A stretch of 64,000 bases of DNA, taken from the NCBI RefSeq assembly GCF_000730625.1, contig NZ_BBIT01000013.1, positions 186,001 to 250,000 on the forward strand. The letters run 5' to 3'. Positions 28,336 to 37,414 of the stretch are shown here, piece after piece (position 1 is the stretch's first letter; each line of letters opens with the position of its first letter). The notes under the pieces were generated by a model. It worked only from the letters and a program-made list of their open reading frames with translations, had not been told where the DNA came from and ran no database searches. Source of the DNA: Pseudomonas oryzihabitans NBRC 102199. GTDB taxonomy: Bacteria; Pseudomonadota; Gammaproteobacteria; Pseudomonadales; Pseudomonadaceae. A program made the position numbers and the translations under genes.

Positions 28336-29838
28336 ATGAAGAAGTCTGTCTTGGCGGTGGTCGTGGGCATGCTGGCCGTCTCCGGCTGCAGCCTGATCCC
28401 CGACTACCAGCGACCCAACGCGCCGGTGGAGAATGCCTGGCCCCATGGCCAGGCCTACGATGCGCTGACGGTCAACCGCGACCAGCAGGCGGCCGACATC
28501 GGCTGGCGCGATTTCTATCGCGATCCGGCCCTGCAGCAACTGATCCAGCTGTCACTGGACAACAACCGCGACCTGCGCCAGGCCGCGCTGAACGTGCGCC
28601 TCTACCAGGCGCAGTACCGCGTGCAGCGCGCCGAGCTGTTTCCCGACATCAGTGTCAGCGGCACCGGGACCCGTACCCGCCAGCCGGAAGACCTGAGCCA
28701 GGTCTCCGCCATCCGCGAACTGCTCGCCGGCAACAGCGCCAACGGCGCGGGTGGCGGTGGCGGCGGCAGCATCAGCAGCCAGTACAGCGTGACCCTGGGC
28801 TTCACCTCCTATGAGCTGGACCTCTTCGGTCGCCTGCGCAGCCTCAGCGAGCAGGCGCTGCTCAACTACTTCGCCACCAGCGAAGGACGTCGCAGCACCC
28901 AGATCTCGCTGGTCTCGGAAGTGGCCAACGCCTACTACGCCTGGCTCACCGACCAGCGCATGCTGCAACTGACCCGCGAGACCCTGGACGCCTATCAGCG
29001 CTCCTACGACCTGACCCGTCAGACCGTGGAGAACGGCGTGGCCAGCGGCCTGGACCTGCGCCAGTCGCGCACCGCCCTGGAAGGGGCGCGGGCGAATCTG
29101 GCGCAATACACCCGCCAGGTGGCCCAGGATCGCAACGCCCTGGCCTTGCTGCTGGGCACCTCGATCCCGGCCGACCTGCCGCAGGGCAAGGGCCTGGACG
29201 GCAAGGACCTGCTCGCCGACCTGCCGGCCAACCTGCCGTCGGATCTCCTGCAGAAGCGCCCGGACATCCTCCAGTCCGAGCTGCAGCTGCGCGCCGCCAA
29301 CGCCAACATCGGCGCGGCGCGGGCGGCCTTCTTCCCGCGCATCAGCCTGACCGCCCAGGGTGGCACGGCCAGTCGCGATCTGAATGGCCTGTTCGACGCC
29401 GGCTCCGGCTACTGGACCTTCTCGCCGAGCATCAACATCCCGATCTTCACGGCCGGCAGCCTCAAGGCCAGCCTGGATGCGGCCAGGATCCAGAAGGACA
29501 TCAACGTCGCCACCTACGAGAAGTCGATCCAGACCGCCTTCCGCGAAGTGGCCGATGCCCTCGCGGCGAAGGGCACCTACGACGACCAGTTGCAGGCCCA
29601 GCAGGACCTGGTGCAGGCCAGCCAGGAGTACTACGACCTGGCCAACCTGCGCTATCGCCAGGGCATCGACAACTACCTCACGGTGCTCGACGCCCAGCGC
29701 TCGCTGTATAGCGCCCAGCAGCAGCTGATCACCGATCGACTCAACCAGCTCAACAGCGAGGTCACCCTGTACAAGGCCCTCGGCGGTGGCTGGCTGGAGC
29801 GTAGCCAGACGCGACCGCCGCTGGCGGCCAAGCCCTGA
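28336..29838 (+). CDS. oprM: Outer-membrane efflux channel lipoprotein (OprM/TtgC type)
   Basis: A 500-residue outer-membrane factor. The signal peptide ends in the lipobox AVSGC, giving a lipidated Cys18. Two OEP repeats are visible (about 60-270 and 285-480), with the paired helical segments ending in [17 protein letters not shown] and [21 protein letters not shown] Gly-rich loop lies near residues 138-146. The ATG at 28336 follows the mexB stop by one base. An earlier in-frame ATG inside mexB would place residues before the signal peptide and was rejected. A terminator follows at 29854. Confidence 0.94.
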   Translation: MKKSVLAVVVGMLAVSGCSLIPDYQRPNAPVENAWPHGQAYDALTVNRDQQAADIGWRDFYRDPALQQLIQLSLDNNRDLRQAALNVRLYQAQYRVQRAELFPDISVSGTGTRTRQPEDLSQVSAIRELLAGNSANGAGGGGGGSISSQYSVTLGFTSYELDLFGRLRSLSEQALLNYFATSEGRRSTQISLVSEVANAYYAWLTDQRMLQLTRETLDAYQRSYDLTRQTVENGVASGLDLRQSRTALEGARANLAQYTRQVAQDRNALALLLGTSIPADLPQGKGLDGKDLLADLPANLPSDLLQKRPDILQSELQLRAANANIGAARAAFFPRISLTAQGGTASRDLNGLFDAGSGYWTFSPSINIPIFTAGSLKASLDAARIQKDINVATYEKSIQTAFREVADALAAKGTYDDQLQAQQDLVQASQEYYDLANLRYRQGIDNYLTVLDAQRSLYSAQQQLITDRLNQLNSEVTLYKALGGGWLERSQTRPPLAAKP

Positions 29839-29853
29839 TCCTGCTCCAGCAAG

Positions 29854-29880
29854 ACGCCGGCCTCGTGCCGGCGTTCTTCT
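29854..29880 (+). terminator. Terminator of the mexAB-oprM operon
   Basis: 8-bp GC-rich stem (ACGCCGGC / GCCGGCGT) with a five-base loop, followed by TCTTCT. The T-run is imperfect. Confidence 0.75.
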
Positions 29881-29956
29881 GTCCGGGGTGCCCGTCTATC
29901 GACGCCGCTGGGGGGCTGGGTATACTGCCCCCTGTCCCTTTCTCTGGAGTCTCTGC

Positions 29957-30544
29957 ATGCGCTATCGCCTGTTGCTCGGCCTGCTCGCCGCCACTGGTCT
30001 GACCCTGGCCGGCTGCGCCAGCAGCCCCCAGCAATTGAGTCCACAACCCCAGATCACCGCGCCCATCGCCCCGGTCGGCCAGGGCCAGCCGGTCTCGGTC
30101 CGGGTGGTCGACGGTCGCTCCTCCTTTACCCTCGGCACCCGTGGCGGTCTCTATCCCGACACCAGCGTGGTGGTGGTGCAGACCCAGGACGTGATTCCCA
30201 AGCTGCAGGCCGAAGCCGAGAAGGCGGTCCGCCAGATGGGCTTCACCCCGTCGCCCAATGCCGGCCCCGGCGCGCCCCAGCTGACCCTGACCCTGGCCGA
30301 GCTGAACTACCAGTCGCCCAAGGAACTGTACGTCACCGCCTCCGACGTCGCCGCGGCCTTCCAGGTCGACGTGCGCAACAGCCAGCGCGGCTACCGCGGC
30401 CGCTACGGCGCCAGCCTCAACCAGCGTTTCGGCATGGCGCCCAACGCCGAGGCCAACACCAAGCTGGTCAGCGATGTGCTGAGCGATGCCCTGACCCGGG
30501 TATTCAAGGATCCGACCGTGGTCCAGGTGCTCAGCGGTCGCTGA
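29957..30544 (+). CDS. YajG family outer-membrane lipoprotein
   Basis: A 195-residue lipoprotein with signal MRYRLLLGLLAATGLTLAGC, the lipobox LAGC giving Cys20. The body (VRVVDGRSSFTLGTRGG ... VIPKLQAEAEKAVRQMGF) is the YajG fold found throughout gammaproteobacteria, whose molecular role is unknown. It has its own promoter-like TATACT (about 29923) and a GGAG ribosome site, and ends at a strong bidirectional terminator, so it is probably a single-gene transcript. Confidence 0.9.
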   Translation: MRYRLLLGLLAATGLTLAGCASSPQQLSPQPQITAPIAPVGQGQPVSVRVVDGRSSFTLGTRGGLYPDTSVVVVQTQDVIPKLQAEAEKAVRQMGFTPSPNAGPGAPQLTLTLAELNYQSPKELYVTASDVAAAFQVDVRNSQRGYRGRYGASLNQRFGMAPNAEANTKLVSDVLSDALTRVFKDPTVVQVLSGR

Positions 30545-30560
30545 AAACCCGACGCCCACG

Positions 30561-30588
30561 AAAAAGCCCGGCCAGTGCCGGGCTTTTT
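30561..30588. terminator. Bidirectional terminator between yajG-like and acyltransferase genes
   Basis: Perfect 12-bp stem with A5 on the left and T5 on the right (AAAAAGCCCGGC / GCCGGGCTTTTT) and a CAGT loop. It works for both convergent genes. Confidence 0.95.
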
Positions 30589-30604
30589 CATGGGTCGCCG
30601 ACCG

Positions 30605-31765
30605 CTATTCCAGGCCGGCCAGCACGCGGTACTTGTTGAGCACCGGCTGGGCGTACTGGCGCACCAGCTGCGCCCGGTATTCCGCCGGGCACTCGGCCAG
30701 GCGCTTTTCCCACTCGCCGCGGGCGACCGCGATCTCCTCGGCGGGAAACAGGGCGTCCACCGCGGGCACGGCCAGCTCCGGATCGCGACCCTCCCAGGCG
30801 GCATAGGCCAGGTAGCTGGCCGGGAACAGCCGGTAGTTGCCGAGGATCTGCCGGTCCATTTCCTGGGCCAGCGCCTTGGCATCCTCGAACTCACCCGTGA
30901 CCGGCTCGCCAAAGGCCACGTGCACCCGGCCCTTGTAGCCGGTGATGCCCAGGGCGATGCTGACGTCGTCCTCGCCCGGTGCCTTGGTATAGCCGCCGGT
31001 GGTGGCGCGGATGTGCAGTTCGCGGGCCTTGGCCTGGTCGCAGGGATCGAATTCGTAGCTGATGGATACCGGCACGATGTTCAGCGCCTTGACCAGCTCG
31101 GCGAAGGGGGCGTCCTTGCAGCTCATGTGGAACATCTTGAGGATGGCCGAATCGGTACGGTCGTCGCCATCCTTGGCCCGGCCCTCGGCCTGGGCGATCC
31201 AGATGGACTGGCCGTCCTGGCGGATCGAGTGATTGATGTAGGCGGACAGATTCTGGTACGCCGCCAGCTTCTCGCGCCGACCGCTGATGGAGCGGTGCAC
31301 GATGAAGCTCTTGTTCAGCCGCATCAGGTCGCTGACGAAGGGCTTCTGCAGGAGGTTGTCGCCGATGGCGATGCGCGGCGTTGGCAGGCCGGCGTGGTAG
31401 ACGGCATAGTTGACGAAGGCCGGGTCCATCACGATGTCGCGGTGGTTGGCCAGGAACAGATAGGCCCGGCCGCTGCGCAGCTGGTCGATACCGGAGTAGG
31501 TGACGCCGTCCGAGGCCTTTTCGATGGCGCGATCCACATAGGGTTCGAGCTTGTCCTGCAGCGCGGCGACGCTCTGGATGCCGCCCAGTTCCTGGCGCAG
31601 GCGGGTGCGCAACAGGGGCCGCACCACCCAGCCGAGGCCCTTGGACAGGCGCGGGAAACGGTAGCCGGCGAGGATGGCGATGAAGTGGTCGTCGTCGATC
31701 AGGCGGGCCAGAACCCCGGGGACTTCCGCGTCGTTATAGGGTCGAATGGCTTCGAACTCGCCCAT
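30605..31765 (-). CDS. 1-acyl-sn-glycerol-3-phosphate acyltransferase family protein
   Basis: A 386-residue PlsC-superfamily acyltransferase. Block I (LANHRDIVMDP, the HX4D catalytic motif with His and Asp) lies near residues 106-116, and block III is EGRAKDGDDRTD. It is longer than ordinary PlsC (about 245) and lacks an obvious membrane helix, so it belongs to a separate long family found in pseudomonads and relatives. Substrate and product (phosphatidate or another acylated lipid) are inferred only from the superfamily. The ATG at 31765 gives the shortest complete form; upstream codons lack family character. Confidence 0.82.
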   Translation of the reverse strand: MGEFEAIRPYNDAEVPGVLARLIDDDHFIAILAGYRFPRLSKGLGWVVRPLLRTRLRQELGGIQSVAALQDKLEPYVDRAIEKASDGVTYSGIDQLRSGRAYLFLANHRDIVMDPAFVNYAVYHAGLPTPRIAIGDNLLQKPFVSDLMRLNKSFIVHRSISGRREKLAAYQNLSAYINHSIRQDGQSIWIAQAEGRAKDGDDRTDSAILKMFHMSCKDAPFAELVKALNIVPVSISYEFDPCDQAKARELHIRATTGGYTKAPGEDDVSIALGITGYKGRVHVAFGEPVTGEFEDAKALAQEMDRQILGNYRLFPASYLAYAAWEGRDPELAVPAVDALFPAEEIAVARGEWEKRLAECPAEYRAQLVRQYAQPVLNKYRVLAGLE

Positions 31766-31872
31766 GGTGTTCTCTTGTAGAAATTCCGGCGGCCATAGTA
31801 GTGGGCGTGGCGCCAGATGCAAGCGCCAGGGGCCGGATGGGCGGCAGGTTGGCGGTCAAGGAGTGCAGGCAG

Positions 31873-32055
31873 ATGCTGGAAAGCCAGGAATACGATTGCC
31901 CTTATTGCGGCGAACCGGGCGAGGTGGTGCTCGACCTCAGCGGCGGTGATCAGGACTACTACGAAGACTGCGAAGTCTGCTGCCGGCCGATCCGCTTCGG
32001 CCTGCACACCGATGGCGAGGACTGGAATCTCGAGGTTCGTCGGGAGGACGACTGA
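31873..32055 (+). CDS. CPXCG motif-containing cysteine-rich small protein
   Basis: A 60-residue acidic protein with two Cys pairs, CPYCG near the start and CEVCC in the middle (CEVC-C), arranged like a small zinc ribbon. This is a conserved family of unknown function. The ATG at 31873 was chosen because the family begins just before the first CPxCG; upstream in-frame codons are rich in Arg/Ala and look non-coding. Its stop overlaps the next gene (TGATG), which implies coupled translation. Confidence 0.85.
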   Translation: MLESQEYDCPYCGEPGEVVLDLSGGDQDYYEDCEVCCRPIRFGLHTDGEDWNLEVRREDD

Positions 32056-32315
32056 TGCGTCGCATCTACGAGCCGGGTTCGCTGCACGAGGGTGAATTGC
32101 TCCTGGCGGTGCTGGCCAGCGAGGGCATCAGCGGCTTTCTCGCCGGGCGCCATCTGCTCGGGGGCATCGGCGACCTGCCGGCGGCAGGGCTGCTCGGCCT
32201 GCTGGTCGAGGATGAGGAGGCCCTCCGCGCGCAGGCGCTGATCGCCGCGTACAATGCCGCCACGCCCCTGCCGGGAGAGGATCCTTCCCCCGAGCAGGGC
32301 ATCCTCGTCTGCTAG
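32055..32315 (+). CDS. DUF2007 domain protein (putative signal-transducing protein)
   Basis: An 86-residue protein (MRRIYEPGSLHEGELLLAVL) with the DUF2007 features: an N-terminal strand-helix where a gene product such as a PII-like fold is expected, LLGGIGDLPAAGLLGLLVEDEEA, and a helix with ALIAAYNAA. Function unknown. It starts within the stop of the CPXCG gene and should be made together with it, so the pair may act together. A long imperfect palindrome follows immediately. Confidence 0.83.
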   Translation: MRRIYEPGSLHEGELLLAVLASEGISGFLAGRHLLGGIGDLPAAGLLGLLVEDEEALRAQALIAAYNAATPLPGEDPSPEQGILVC

Positions 32316-32456
32316 GTTCTAGACGAAAAGTGCCTACGCATCGGTGATGCTTCGTTGAAAAACGCTTCGGAATGCTCATTTACCACTTGTAAACTCCGCT
32401 TCCTCAGCATTTTTCGCCTCGCCTGACCTTCGCTCGGCGACTTTTCGTAAAGAACC
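32315..32456. repeat. 142-bp imperfect palindrome (probable dispersed intergenic element)
   Basis: The ends are near-perfect inverted arms of about 20 bases (GGTTCTAGACGAAAAGTGCC at the left, complementary to 32436-32456). An inner hairpin pairs GAAAAA...TTTAC with GTAAA...TTTTTC around 32375-32425. No frame inside looks coding. Similar sequences are, to my memory, scattered through pseudomonad genomes, but only one copy is in this window. It fills the gap between the DUF2007 and SRAP genes. Confidence 0.75.
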
Positions 32457-32469
32457 TAAAAAGGTTTTC

Positions 32470-33087
32470 ATGTCCGGACGCTACGCCCTGTTCCGCTGGC
32501 CCGCCGAATTCGCCGCCCTGGCGGGATTCCCCGAAAAGCATGCGCCGCGCTGGAACATCTCCCCCCATCAGCAGGTGCTGCTGCAGCGGCGGACCGCTGA
32601 GGGCGAGCGGGTCGACAGCGGTCGCTGGGGACTGACTCCGCCCTGGCTCACCGATCTTTCCCGCACCCCCACCCACGCCCGCGCCGAAAGCCTGGCCACC
32701 CAGCCGATGTTTCGCGAGCCCTTTCGCCTGCGGCGTTGCCTGCTGCCCGCCAACGGCTTCTACGAATGGCGCGGCAATCATCGCAAGCGGCCCTACTGGA
32801 TGCTCAATGGCGAACCCCTGGCCTGGTTCGCCGCGCTCTGGGAGGCCTATCCGGCCGGGGACCAGCTCTGGCTGTCGGTGGCCATGGTCACCCAGGCCGC
32901 CGGCCCGCTGCGGCGGCCGATCCTGCTGGATGAAGCGGGGCGTGCCCTCTGGCAGGATCCGGACAGCCCGCCTGAAGCCCTGCAGGCGCTGTTGGCCACG
33001 GGCGGCATGCCGCTGCGCGAGCGGGTGCTGGCCGATATCGTCAACCGACCCGAGGTGGACGGGCCGGAGTGTCTGACCCCGCTGTAG
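32470..33087 (+). CDS. SRAP (HMCES/YedK) family protein lacking the catalytic cysteine
   Basis: A 205-residue protein of the SOS-response-associated peptidase fold. Family members such as E. coli YedK use Cys2 to crosslink abasic sites in single-stranded DNA, with Asn75, Glu105 and His160 assisting. Here the protein starts MSGRYALF, so residue 2 is Ser. The INARVET segment has become THARAES (Asn to His). NGFYEWRGN keeps the Glu. The histidine before RRP is lost (AGPLRRPILL). The overall framework (WGLTPPW, FREPFRLRRCLLPANGFYEW) is intact, so the fold is kept while the chemistry must differ. The start at 32470 has an AAAAGG site. Divergent SRAP proteins like this seem common in pseudomonads. 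Confidence 0.85.
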   Translation: MSGRYALFRWPAEFAALAGFPEKHAPRWNISPHQQVLLQRRTAEGERVDSGRWGLTPPWLTDLSRTPTHARAESLATQPMFREPFRLRRCLLPANGFYEWRGNHRKRPYWMLNGEPLAWFAALWEAYPAGDQLWLSVAMVTQAAGPLRRPILLDEAGRALWQDPDSPPEALQALLATGGMPLRERVLADIVNRPEVDGPECLTPL

Positions 33088-33093
33088 ACGCGG

Positions 33094-33131
33094 CCCTCAC
33101 CCCTGCCTCTCCCAGGAGGGAGAGGGGGTGG
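33094..33131. repeat. Dispersed GC-rich palindrome, copy 1
   Basis: CCCTCACCCC leader followed by an inverted repeat CCTCTCCC / GGGAGAGG. It sits between the convergent SRAP and chemoreceptor genes. This copy is slightly degenerate compared with the other three. Confidence 0.85.
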
Positions 33132-33153
33132 CTTGGCACTTGAGGGGAGGGGG

Positions 33154-35283
33154 CTAGACCCGGAACCGTCCCGCCAGCTGGCGTTGCTGTTCGGCCAGTT
33201 CGCGCAGTTGCTGGCCGGCGCGGGAGGCGCTGTCGGCTTCGCCGTGGACCGCCTGGGCGCTCTGGCCGATATTGACCACGTTGCGATTGATGTCCTCGGC
33301 CACCGCGCTCTGTTCTTCCGCGGCGCTGGCGATCTGCAGATTCATGCTGGTGATCTCGCCCACCGCCGCCAGGATGGTGTCCAGGGCCTGGCGGGTGGCC
33401 TCGGTCTGGGCGACCTGGGTGCTGGTCTGGGCGCCGCTGGCCTGCATCACCGTCACCGCCTCGCGGGTGCCCTGCTGCAGGCGCTGGATCATCTCCTGGA
33501 TCTCGCCGGTGGCGACCTGGGTCTTTTGCGCCAGGTTGCGCACCTCGTCGGCCACCACGGCGAAGCCGCGGCCCTGCTCGCCGGCCCGCGCCGCCTCGAT
33601 GGCGGCGTTGAGCGCCAGCAGATTGGTCTGCTCGGCGATGCCGTTGATGGTGGTGAGGATGGAGCCGATGTTCTCGCTGTCCTCGGCGACCCGGCGGACC
33701 TGCTCCACCGCGCGCTCGATCTCCCGGGCGAGGGCGGCGCTGCTGGCGACGTTCTGCTGTACCAGCCGCTGGCCTTCGTTGACCGCGCCGTCCGCCTCGG
33801 TGGCGGCCCGCGCCGCGCGACCGGCATTGCCGGCCACGTCCTGGGCGGTGGCGGTCATCTCCTGCATGGCGGTGGCCAACTGGTCGATCTCCTGCAACTG
33901 GCGCTGCACGCCGTCGCGGGTGCGCTGGGCGATATGGGAGGTGTGCTCGGCGGCCGAGGCCACCTCGCCCACCGAGCGGATCAGCTGGCCGATGAGGCCC
34001 TGCAGCGAGGCCAGGAAGCGATTGAAGCCGCCGGCCATGGCGCCGACCTCGTCGCGGCGCTCGGTGGCGAGGCGCTGGGTGAGGTCACCGTCGCCCTGGC
34101 CGATGGCGTCGAGCATGGTCACCATCTGCCGCAGTGGCCGGGCGATGCGCAGGCTGATCAGCCAGAGTACCAGCAGACCGGCGCCGGCGACCGCCAGGCC
34201 CACCAGCAGCATGCCGACCACGTCCTGGTGGCGCTGGCTGCCAAGGGTGTCCTTGAGGCTGTAGAGGTCGGCCAGCACGGCTTCGCGGGGGAGTTCGATG
34301 ATCAGCGTCCAGACCTGGTGGTTGTCGCCGGCGAAGCGCAGCGGCAGATAGACCTGGTAGCGCTCGGTTTTGGCGTCGAAGCGACGGGTGACGCCTTCGC
34401 CGAGGTCCTTGAGGCCGGTCAGGGTCGCGCCCAGCACCGGTTCGGCCGGTTTGCCCAGCTGGCTGGCATCGGCGGTGTAGGCGACCAGGGTGCCGCGCCC
34501 GGCCACCAGGGCCATGCGGCCCACGCCGCCATAGAGGCGGCCATTGGCCTTGACCAGCTGGCGCTGGATGAAGTCCAGCGGCACGTCGGCACCGACCACG
34601 CCCTTGAAGGCGTCGCCGACTAGGATCGGCACGTTGAAGGAGGCGATCAGCACCTGCTGCTCGTTGACCGTGTCGGGCATGGGGTCGAGCACGCAGGTGG
34701 TGCGATTTTCCCGCGGGCAGAGGTAGTACTCGCCTTCGCGCACGCCCGAGGGCAGCTGGGTCTGGCTTTCCACGGTCGGGCCGATCGGTTCCACCGTCAC
34801 ATCGCCGTCGAGGGTCTTGTGCCACCAGGGGGTGAAGCGCCCATGCTCGTCGTAGCCGGCCGCGGCATCACCGCGATGGCGGTCGTCCTGGCCGTCGATG
34901 GCATTGGGTTCCCAGACGGTATAGAGACTGAGCAGGCCGGACTGGCGCTGCAGACTCCGGCCCAGCAGGCGGACCAGACTCTGGCGATCCAGCTCGACCT
35001 GCTGGTCGCCCGGACTGGCCATGGCCACGTTGAGTTGCGCCAGCTGACTGGCCAGTTGCAGGGGGACGTCCAGCTGGCGTTGCAGCTGGTTGCCCACGGC
35101 CTCGGCCTCGGCCGTGAGCCGGGCTTCGGCGGCCGTGGCGGCCAGGGCCTCGGTATGGCTGTCGACCAGGGCGCGGGTGCGCTGACCGGCGAACAGGGTG
35201 TAGGCGATCAGGGCAGCGACCACCGCCAGGATGCAGGCGCCGGCCAGCAGGGTGATGGAGGTGCGGATGGAGCGGGAATTCAT
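33154..35283 (-). CDS. Methyl-accepting chemotaxis protein with dCache-type sensor
   Basis: A 709-residue chemoreceptor. The first membrane helix is about residues 10-30 and the second about 357-378 ([20 protein letters not shown]). The 325-residue periplasmic region fits a double Cache domain ([14 protein letters not shown] ..., [20 protein letters not shown] ..., [17 protein letters not shown]). HAMP and the signalling domain follow, with the standard tip [25 protein letters not shown] Cys pair ([10 protein letters not shown]) lies in the first Cache half. The ligand is not readable. It is a single gene flanked by intergenic regions and is separate from the pilJ system. No C-terminal pentapeptide tether is seen. 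Confidence 0.92.
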   Translation of the reverse strand: MNSRSIRTSITLLAGACILAVVAALIAYTLFAGQRTRALVDSHTEALAATAAEARLTAEAEAVGNQLQRQLDVPLQLASQLAQLNVAMASPGDQQVELDRQSLVRLLGRSLQRQSGLLSLYTVWEPNAIDGQDDRHRGDAAAGYDEHGRFTPWWHKTLDGDVTVEPIGPTVESQTQLPSGVREGEYYLCPRENRTTCVLDPMPDTVNEQQVLIASFNVPILVGDAFKGVVGADVPLDFIQRQLVKANGRLYGGVGRMALVAGRGTLVAYTADASQLGKPAEPVLGATLTGLKDLGEGVTRRFDAKTERYQVYLPLRFAGDNHQVWTLIIELPREAVLADLYSLKDTLGSQRHQDVVGMLLVGLAVAGAGLLVLWLISLRIARPLRQMVTMLDAIGQGDGDLTQRLATERRDEVGAMAGGFNRFLASLQGLIGQLIRSVGEVASAAEHTSHIAQRTRDGVQRQLQEIDQLATAMQEMTATAQDVAGNAGRAARAATEADGAVNEGQRLVQQNVASSAALAREIERAVEQVRRVAEDSENIGSILTTINGIAEQTNLLALNAAIEAARAGEQGRGFAVVADEVRNLAQKTQVATGEIQEMIQRLQQGTREAVTVMQASGAQTSTQVAQTEATRQALDTILAAVGEITSMNLQIASAAEEQSAVAEDINRNVVNIGQSAQAVHGEADSASRAGQQLRELAEQQRQLAGRFRV

Positions 35284-35444
35284 GGGGGACTCCGGGGCGT
35301 TCGATACCGGGAGCTATCGGCGCAGATGTCTGTCCATTGAGGCCTCCGGTCGCCTGGCAGGAGAGCGTTGCCGGGCATTACCGGACGTTGCCGGGTCTGA
35401 CGCCCCTCTCTAGACTGTATCCGCCTCGATACCTGGAGATTCCC

Positions 35445-36266
35445 ATGCGCCGTATCCTTCCCCTCGCAGGCCTGTCCCTGAGCCTGCTGCTGGTCGCCTG
35501 CCAGACCGTCAATACCACCTCCGGTGGTGCGGTCGGGGTGCAGCGCAAGCAGTACATGTTCAGCATGCTGTCCGAGCAGCAGGTCAACCAGATGTACGCC
35601 CAGTCCTATGCCAAGACGGTCAGCGAGGCCAAGTCCGCCGGCAAGCTGGCCAACGACACGGCCGACGGCAAGCGCGTGGCCGCCATCGCCAAGCGGCTGA
35701 TCCCGCAGACCGCGGCCTTCCGTCCGGACGCGGTGAACTGGGATTGGCAGGTCAACTTGGTGCAGAGCGACGAACTCAACGCCAACTGCGGCCCGGGCGG
35801 CAAGATCTTCGTCTACAGCGGCCTCATCGATCAGCTCAAGCTGACCGACGACGAACTGGCGGCGGTGATGGGCCACGAGATCGCCCACGCCCTGCGCGAG
35901 CACAGCCGCGAGCAGATGTCGCGGGCCTATGCCATCCAGATGGGCGAGAACCTCGGCGGCGCCCTGCTGGGCGTCGGCCAGGGCGGCATGCAGCTGGCCG
36001 ACCAGGTGTCCCAGGTGGCCCTGACCCTGCCATTCAGCCGCGGCAACGAGAACGAAGCCGACCTGATCGGCCTGGAGCTCTCGGCGCGCGCCGGCTACAA
36101 CCCCAATGCCGCCATCACCCTCTGGCAGAAGATGGCCCAGGCCAGCCAGGGCAAGCAGCCGGCGGAATTCCTCAGCACCCACCCCTCCGACGCCAACCGC
36201 ACCAAGGCGCTGCAGGCGGCGATTCCCAAGGTGATGCCGCTGTACGAGGCGGCGAAGAAGGGTTGA
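35445..36266 (+). CDS. M48 family metalloprotease lipoprotein (LoiP/YcaL-like)
   Basis: A 273-residue lipoprotein. The signal MRRILPLAGLSLSLLLVAC ends in a lipobox giving Cys19. The zinc site is VMGHEIAHALREHS (His144, Glu145, His148), with the third ligand in NENEADLIGLELSARAGY. This is the short single-domain M48 type without TPR repeats, involved in outer-membrane protein quality control in E. coli. The ATG at 35445 starts the signal and has TGGAG upstream; a longer frame upstream was rejected. Divergent from the chemoreceptor gene. Confidence 0.92.
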   Translation: MRRILPLAGLSLSLLLVACQTVNTTSGGAVGVQRKQYMFSMLSEQQVNQMYAQSYAKTVSEAKSAGKLANDTADGKRVAAIAKRLIPQTAAFRPDAVNWDWQVNLVQSDELNANCGPGGKIFVYSGLIDQLKLTDDELAAVMGHEIAHALREHSREQMSRAYAIQMGENLGGALLGVGQGGMQLADQVSQVALTLPFSRGNENEADLIGLELSARAGYNPNAAITLWQKMAQASQGKQPAEFLSTHPSDANRTKALQAAIPKVMPLYEAAKKG

Positions 36267-36291
36267 GGGTTTGGGTTGGGTGAGAGGGTTT

Positions 36292-36330
36292 CCCTCACCC
36301 CAGCCCTCTCCCAGGGGGAGAGGGGGCGGG
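36292..36330. repeat. Dispersed GC-rich palindrome, copy 2
   Basis: CCCTCACCCC leader plus the perfect inverted repeat CCCTCTCCC-AGG-GGGAGAGGG, between the convergent M48 and rsmC genes. A preceding GGGTGAG...CTCACCC pairing (36279-36299) extends the structure. Confidence 0.92.
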
Positions 36331-36338
36331 TAGGCGCC

Positions 36339-36369
36339 GTAGGCTGGGTTGAGTGCAGCGAAGCCCGGC
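36339..36369. repeat. Second repeat type (GTAGGCTGGGTTGAG...GAAGCCCGGC)
   Basis: A 31-base imperfect hairpin (GCTGGGTT paired with AGCCCGGC) of a sequence type that recurs in many proteobacterial intergenic regions, to my memory. Only one copy is visible here, next to palindrome copy 2. Confidence 0.6.
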
Positions 36370-36383
36370 AGGGCTCAGCGTCG

Positions 36384-37385
36384 CTACCGCCGCCGGGCGC
36401 TGTAGACCTTGAAGCCTTCGCGCTCGGCCAGGGTGCGGCAATTGCCGAAGGCGGCCTCGATCAGCGGCGGATAGCGCAGGAAGCTGTTGGCCACCAGGCG
36501 CAATTCGCCGCCGGGGCGCAGATGGCGCACCGCCTCGGCCAGCAGGGTCTCGGTGGTGCGGTAGTCGGTCTTCACGCCGCTGTGGAAGGGCGGATTGCTG
36601 ACGATGGCGGCAAGACCGCTGGGCGCCGCGGCGATGCCGTCACCGGCGATCACGGTTCCGGCCAGGCCATTGGCCGCCAGGGTCTGGCGACTGCTGGCCA
36701 CGGCGAAGGCGTCCACGTCGAGCAGGTGCAGGGTGCTGGCGGGATAGCGGCGGGCCAGGGCGGCGCCGACCACGCCGGCGCCACAACCGAAGTCCAGTAC
36801 CGCCCCCTCGGGCAGGCCGTCGAGGTGTTCCAGCAGCAGCGCCGTGCCCACGTCCAGCCGGCCATGGCTGAACACACCCGGCAGGCTGAGAATCTCCAGA
36901 CTCATCCCCGCCCGCTCCAGCCGATGGCGTTGCAGCCAGGCGTCCGGCTGCGGATCGGCCGAGGTGCTAGGGTCCTGCACCACCCACAGTTGGCAATGGC
37001 GGGCGCTGTCGAGCTTGCTGGCCTGGCCCAGGACGCCCAGCTGGCGCGCCGCGCGTTCGATCCCGGCCTTCTTTTCCCCGACCAGAAACAGACTACCCGC
37101 GGCCGGCAGGCGCTGGCTCAGGGCGGTGAGCAGGAAGTCGGTGGCCTCGCGGGACTTGGGCAGGAACAGCACGGCAGCGGTGAAGTCGCCCGCCGGGGGC
37201 TCGATCCCCAGGCTGACGCGACCCGGATAGCGCCGCATCAGTTGTTCGGCCTCGCCCGCATGCCAACTCCAGCCGCTGGCCGCGGGCAGGGCGCCCAGCA
37301 GCTCATCGGCCGGCAAGCCGGCCAGCAGCAAGGCGCCGCCAAAGCGCTCGGGGTGACGGAGGAGGACTTCGCTGCGCGGATCCAT
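36384..37385 (-). CDS. rsmC: 16S rRNA (guanine1207-N2)-methyltransferase RsmC
   Basis: A 333-residue two-domain methyltransferase. The N-terminal half is a degenerate, non-SAM-binding Rossmann domain ([17 protein letters not shown]). The C-terminal half has the SAM motif [15 protein letters not shown] and the N6/N2-type catalytic motif [10 protein letters not shown]. It methylates G1207 in the 30S subunit. The ATG at 37385 matches the family start ([15 protein letters not shown]). The 2-hydroxyacid dehydrogenase gene ends 29 bases upstream on the same strand. Confidence 0.94.
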   Translation of the reverse strand: MDPRSEVLLRHPERFGGALLLAGLPADELLGALPAASGWSWHAGEAEQLMRRYPGRVSLGIEPPAGDFTAAVLFLPKSREATDFLLTALSQRLPAAGSLFLVGEKKAGIERAARQLGVLGQASKLDSARHCQLWVVQDPSTSADPQPDAWLQRHRLERAGMSLEILSLPGVFSHGRLDVGTALLLEHLDGLPEGAVLDFGCGAGVVGAALARRYPASTLHLLDVDAFAVASSRQTLAANGLAGTVIAGDGIAAAPSGLAAIVSNPPFHSGVKTDYRTTETLLAEAVRHLRPGGELRLVANSFLRYPPLIEAAFGNCRTLAEREGFKVYSARRR

Positions 37386-37414
37386 GGGGCTACCTGGCGA
37401 AAAAAGCGCGAACT

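Noticed and set aside
24048-28370. Uninterrupted 1440-codon minus-strand frame opposite mexA-mexB
   Set aside because: It is the exact antisense of two clearly coding efflux genes in a GC-rich genome, where antisense frames often stay open. Its product is His/Gly/Arg-rich low-complexity sequence with no family resemblance.
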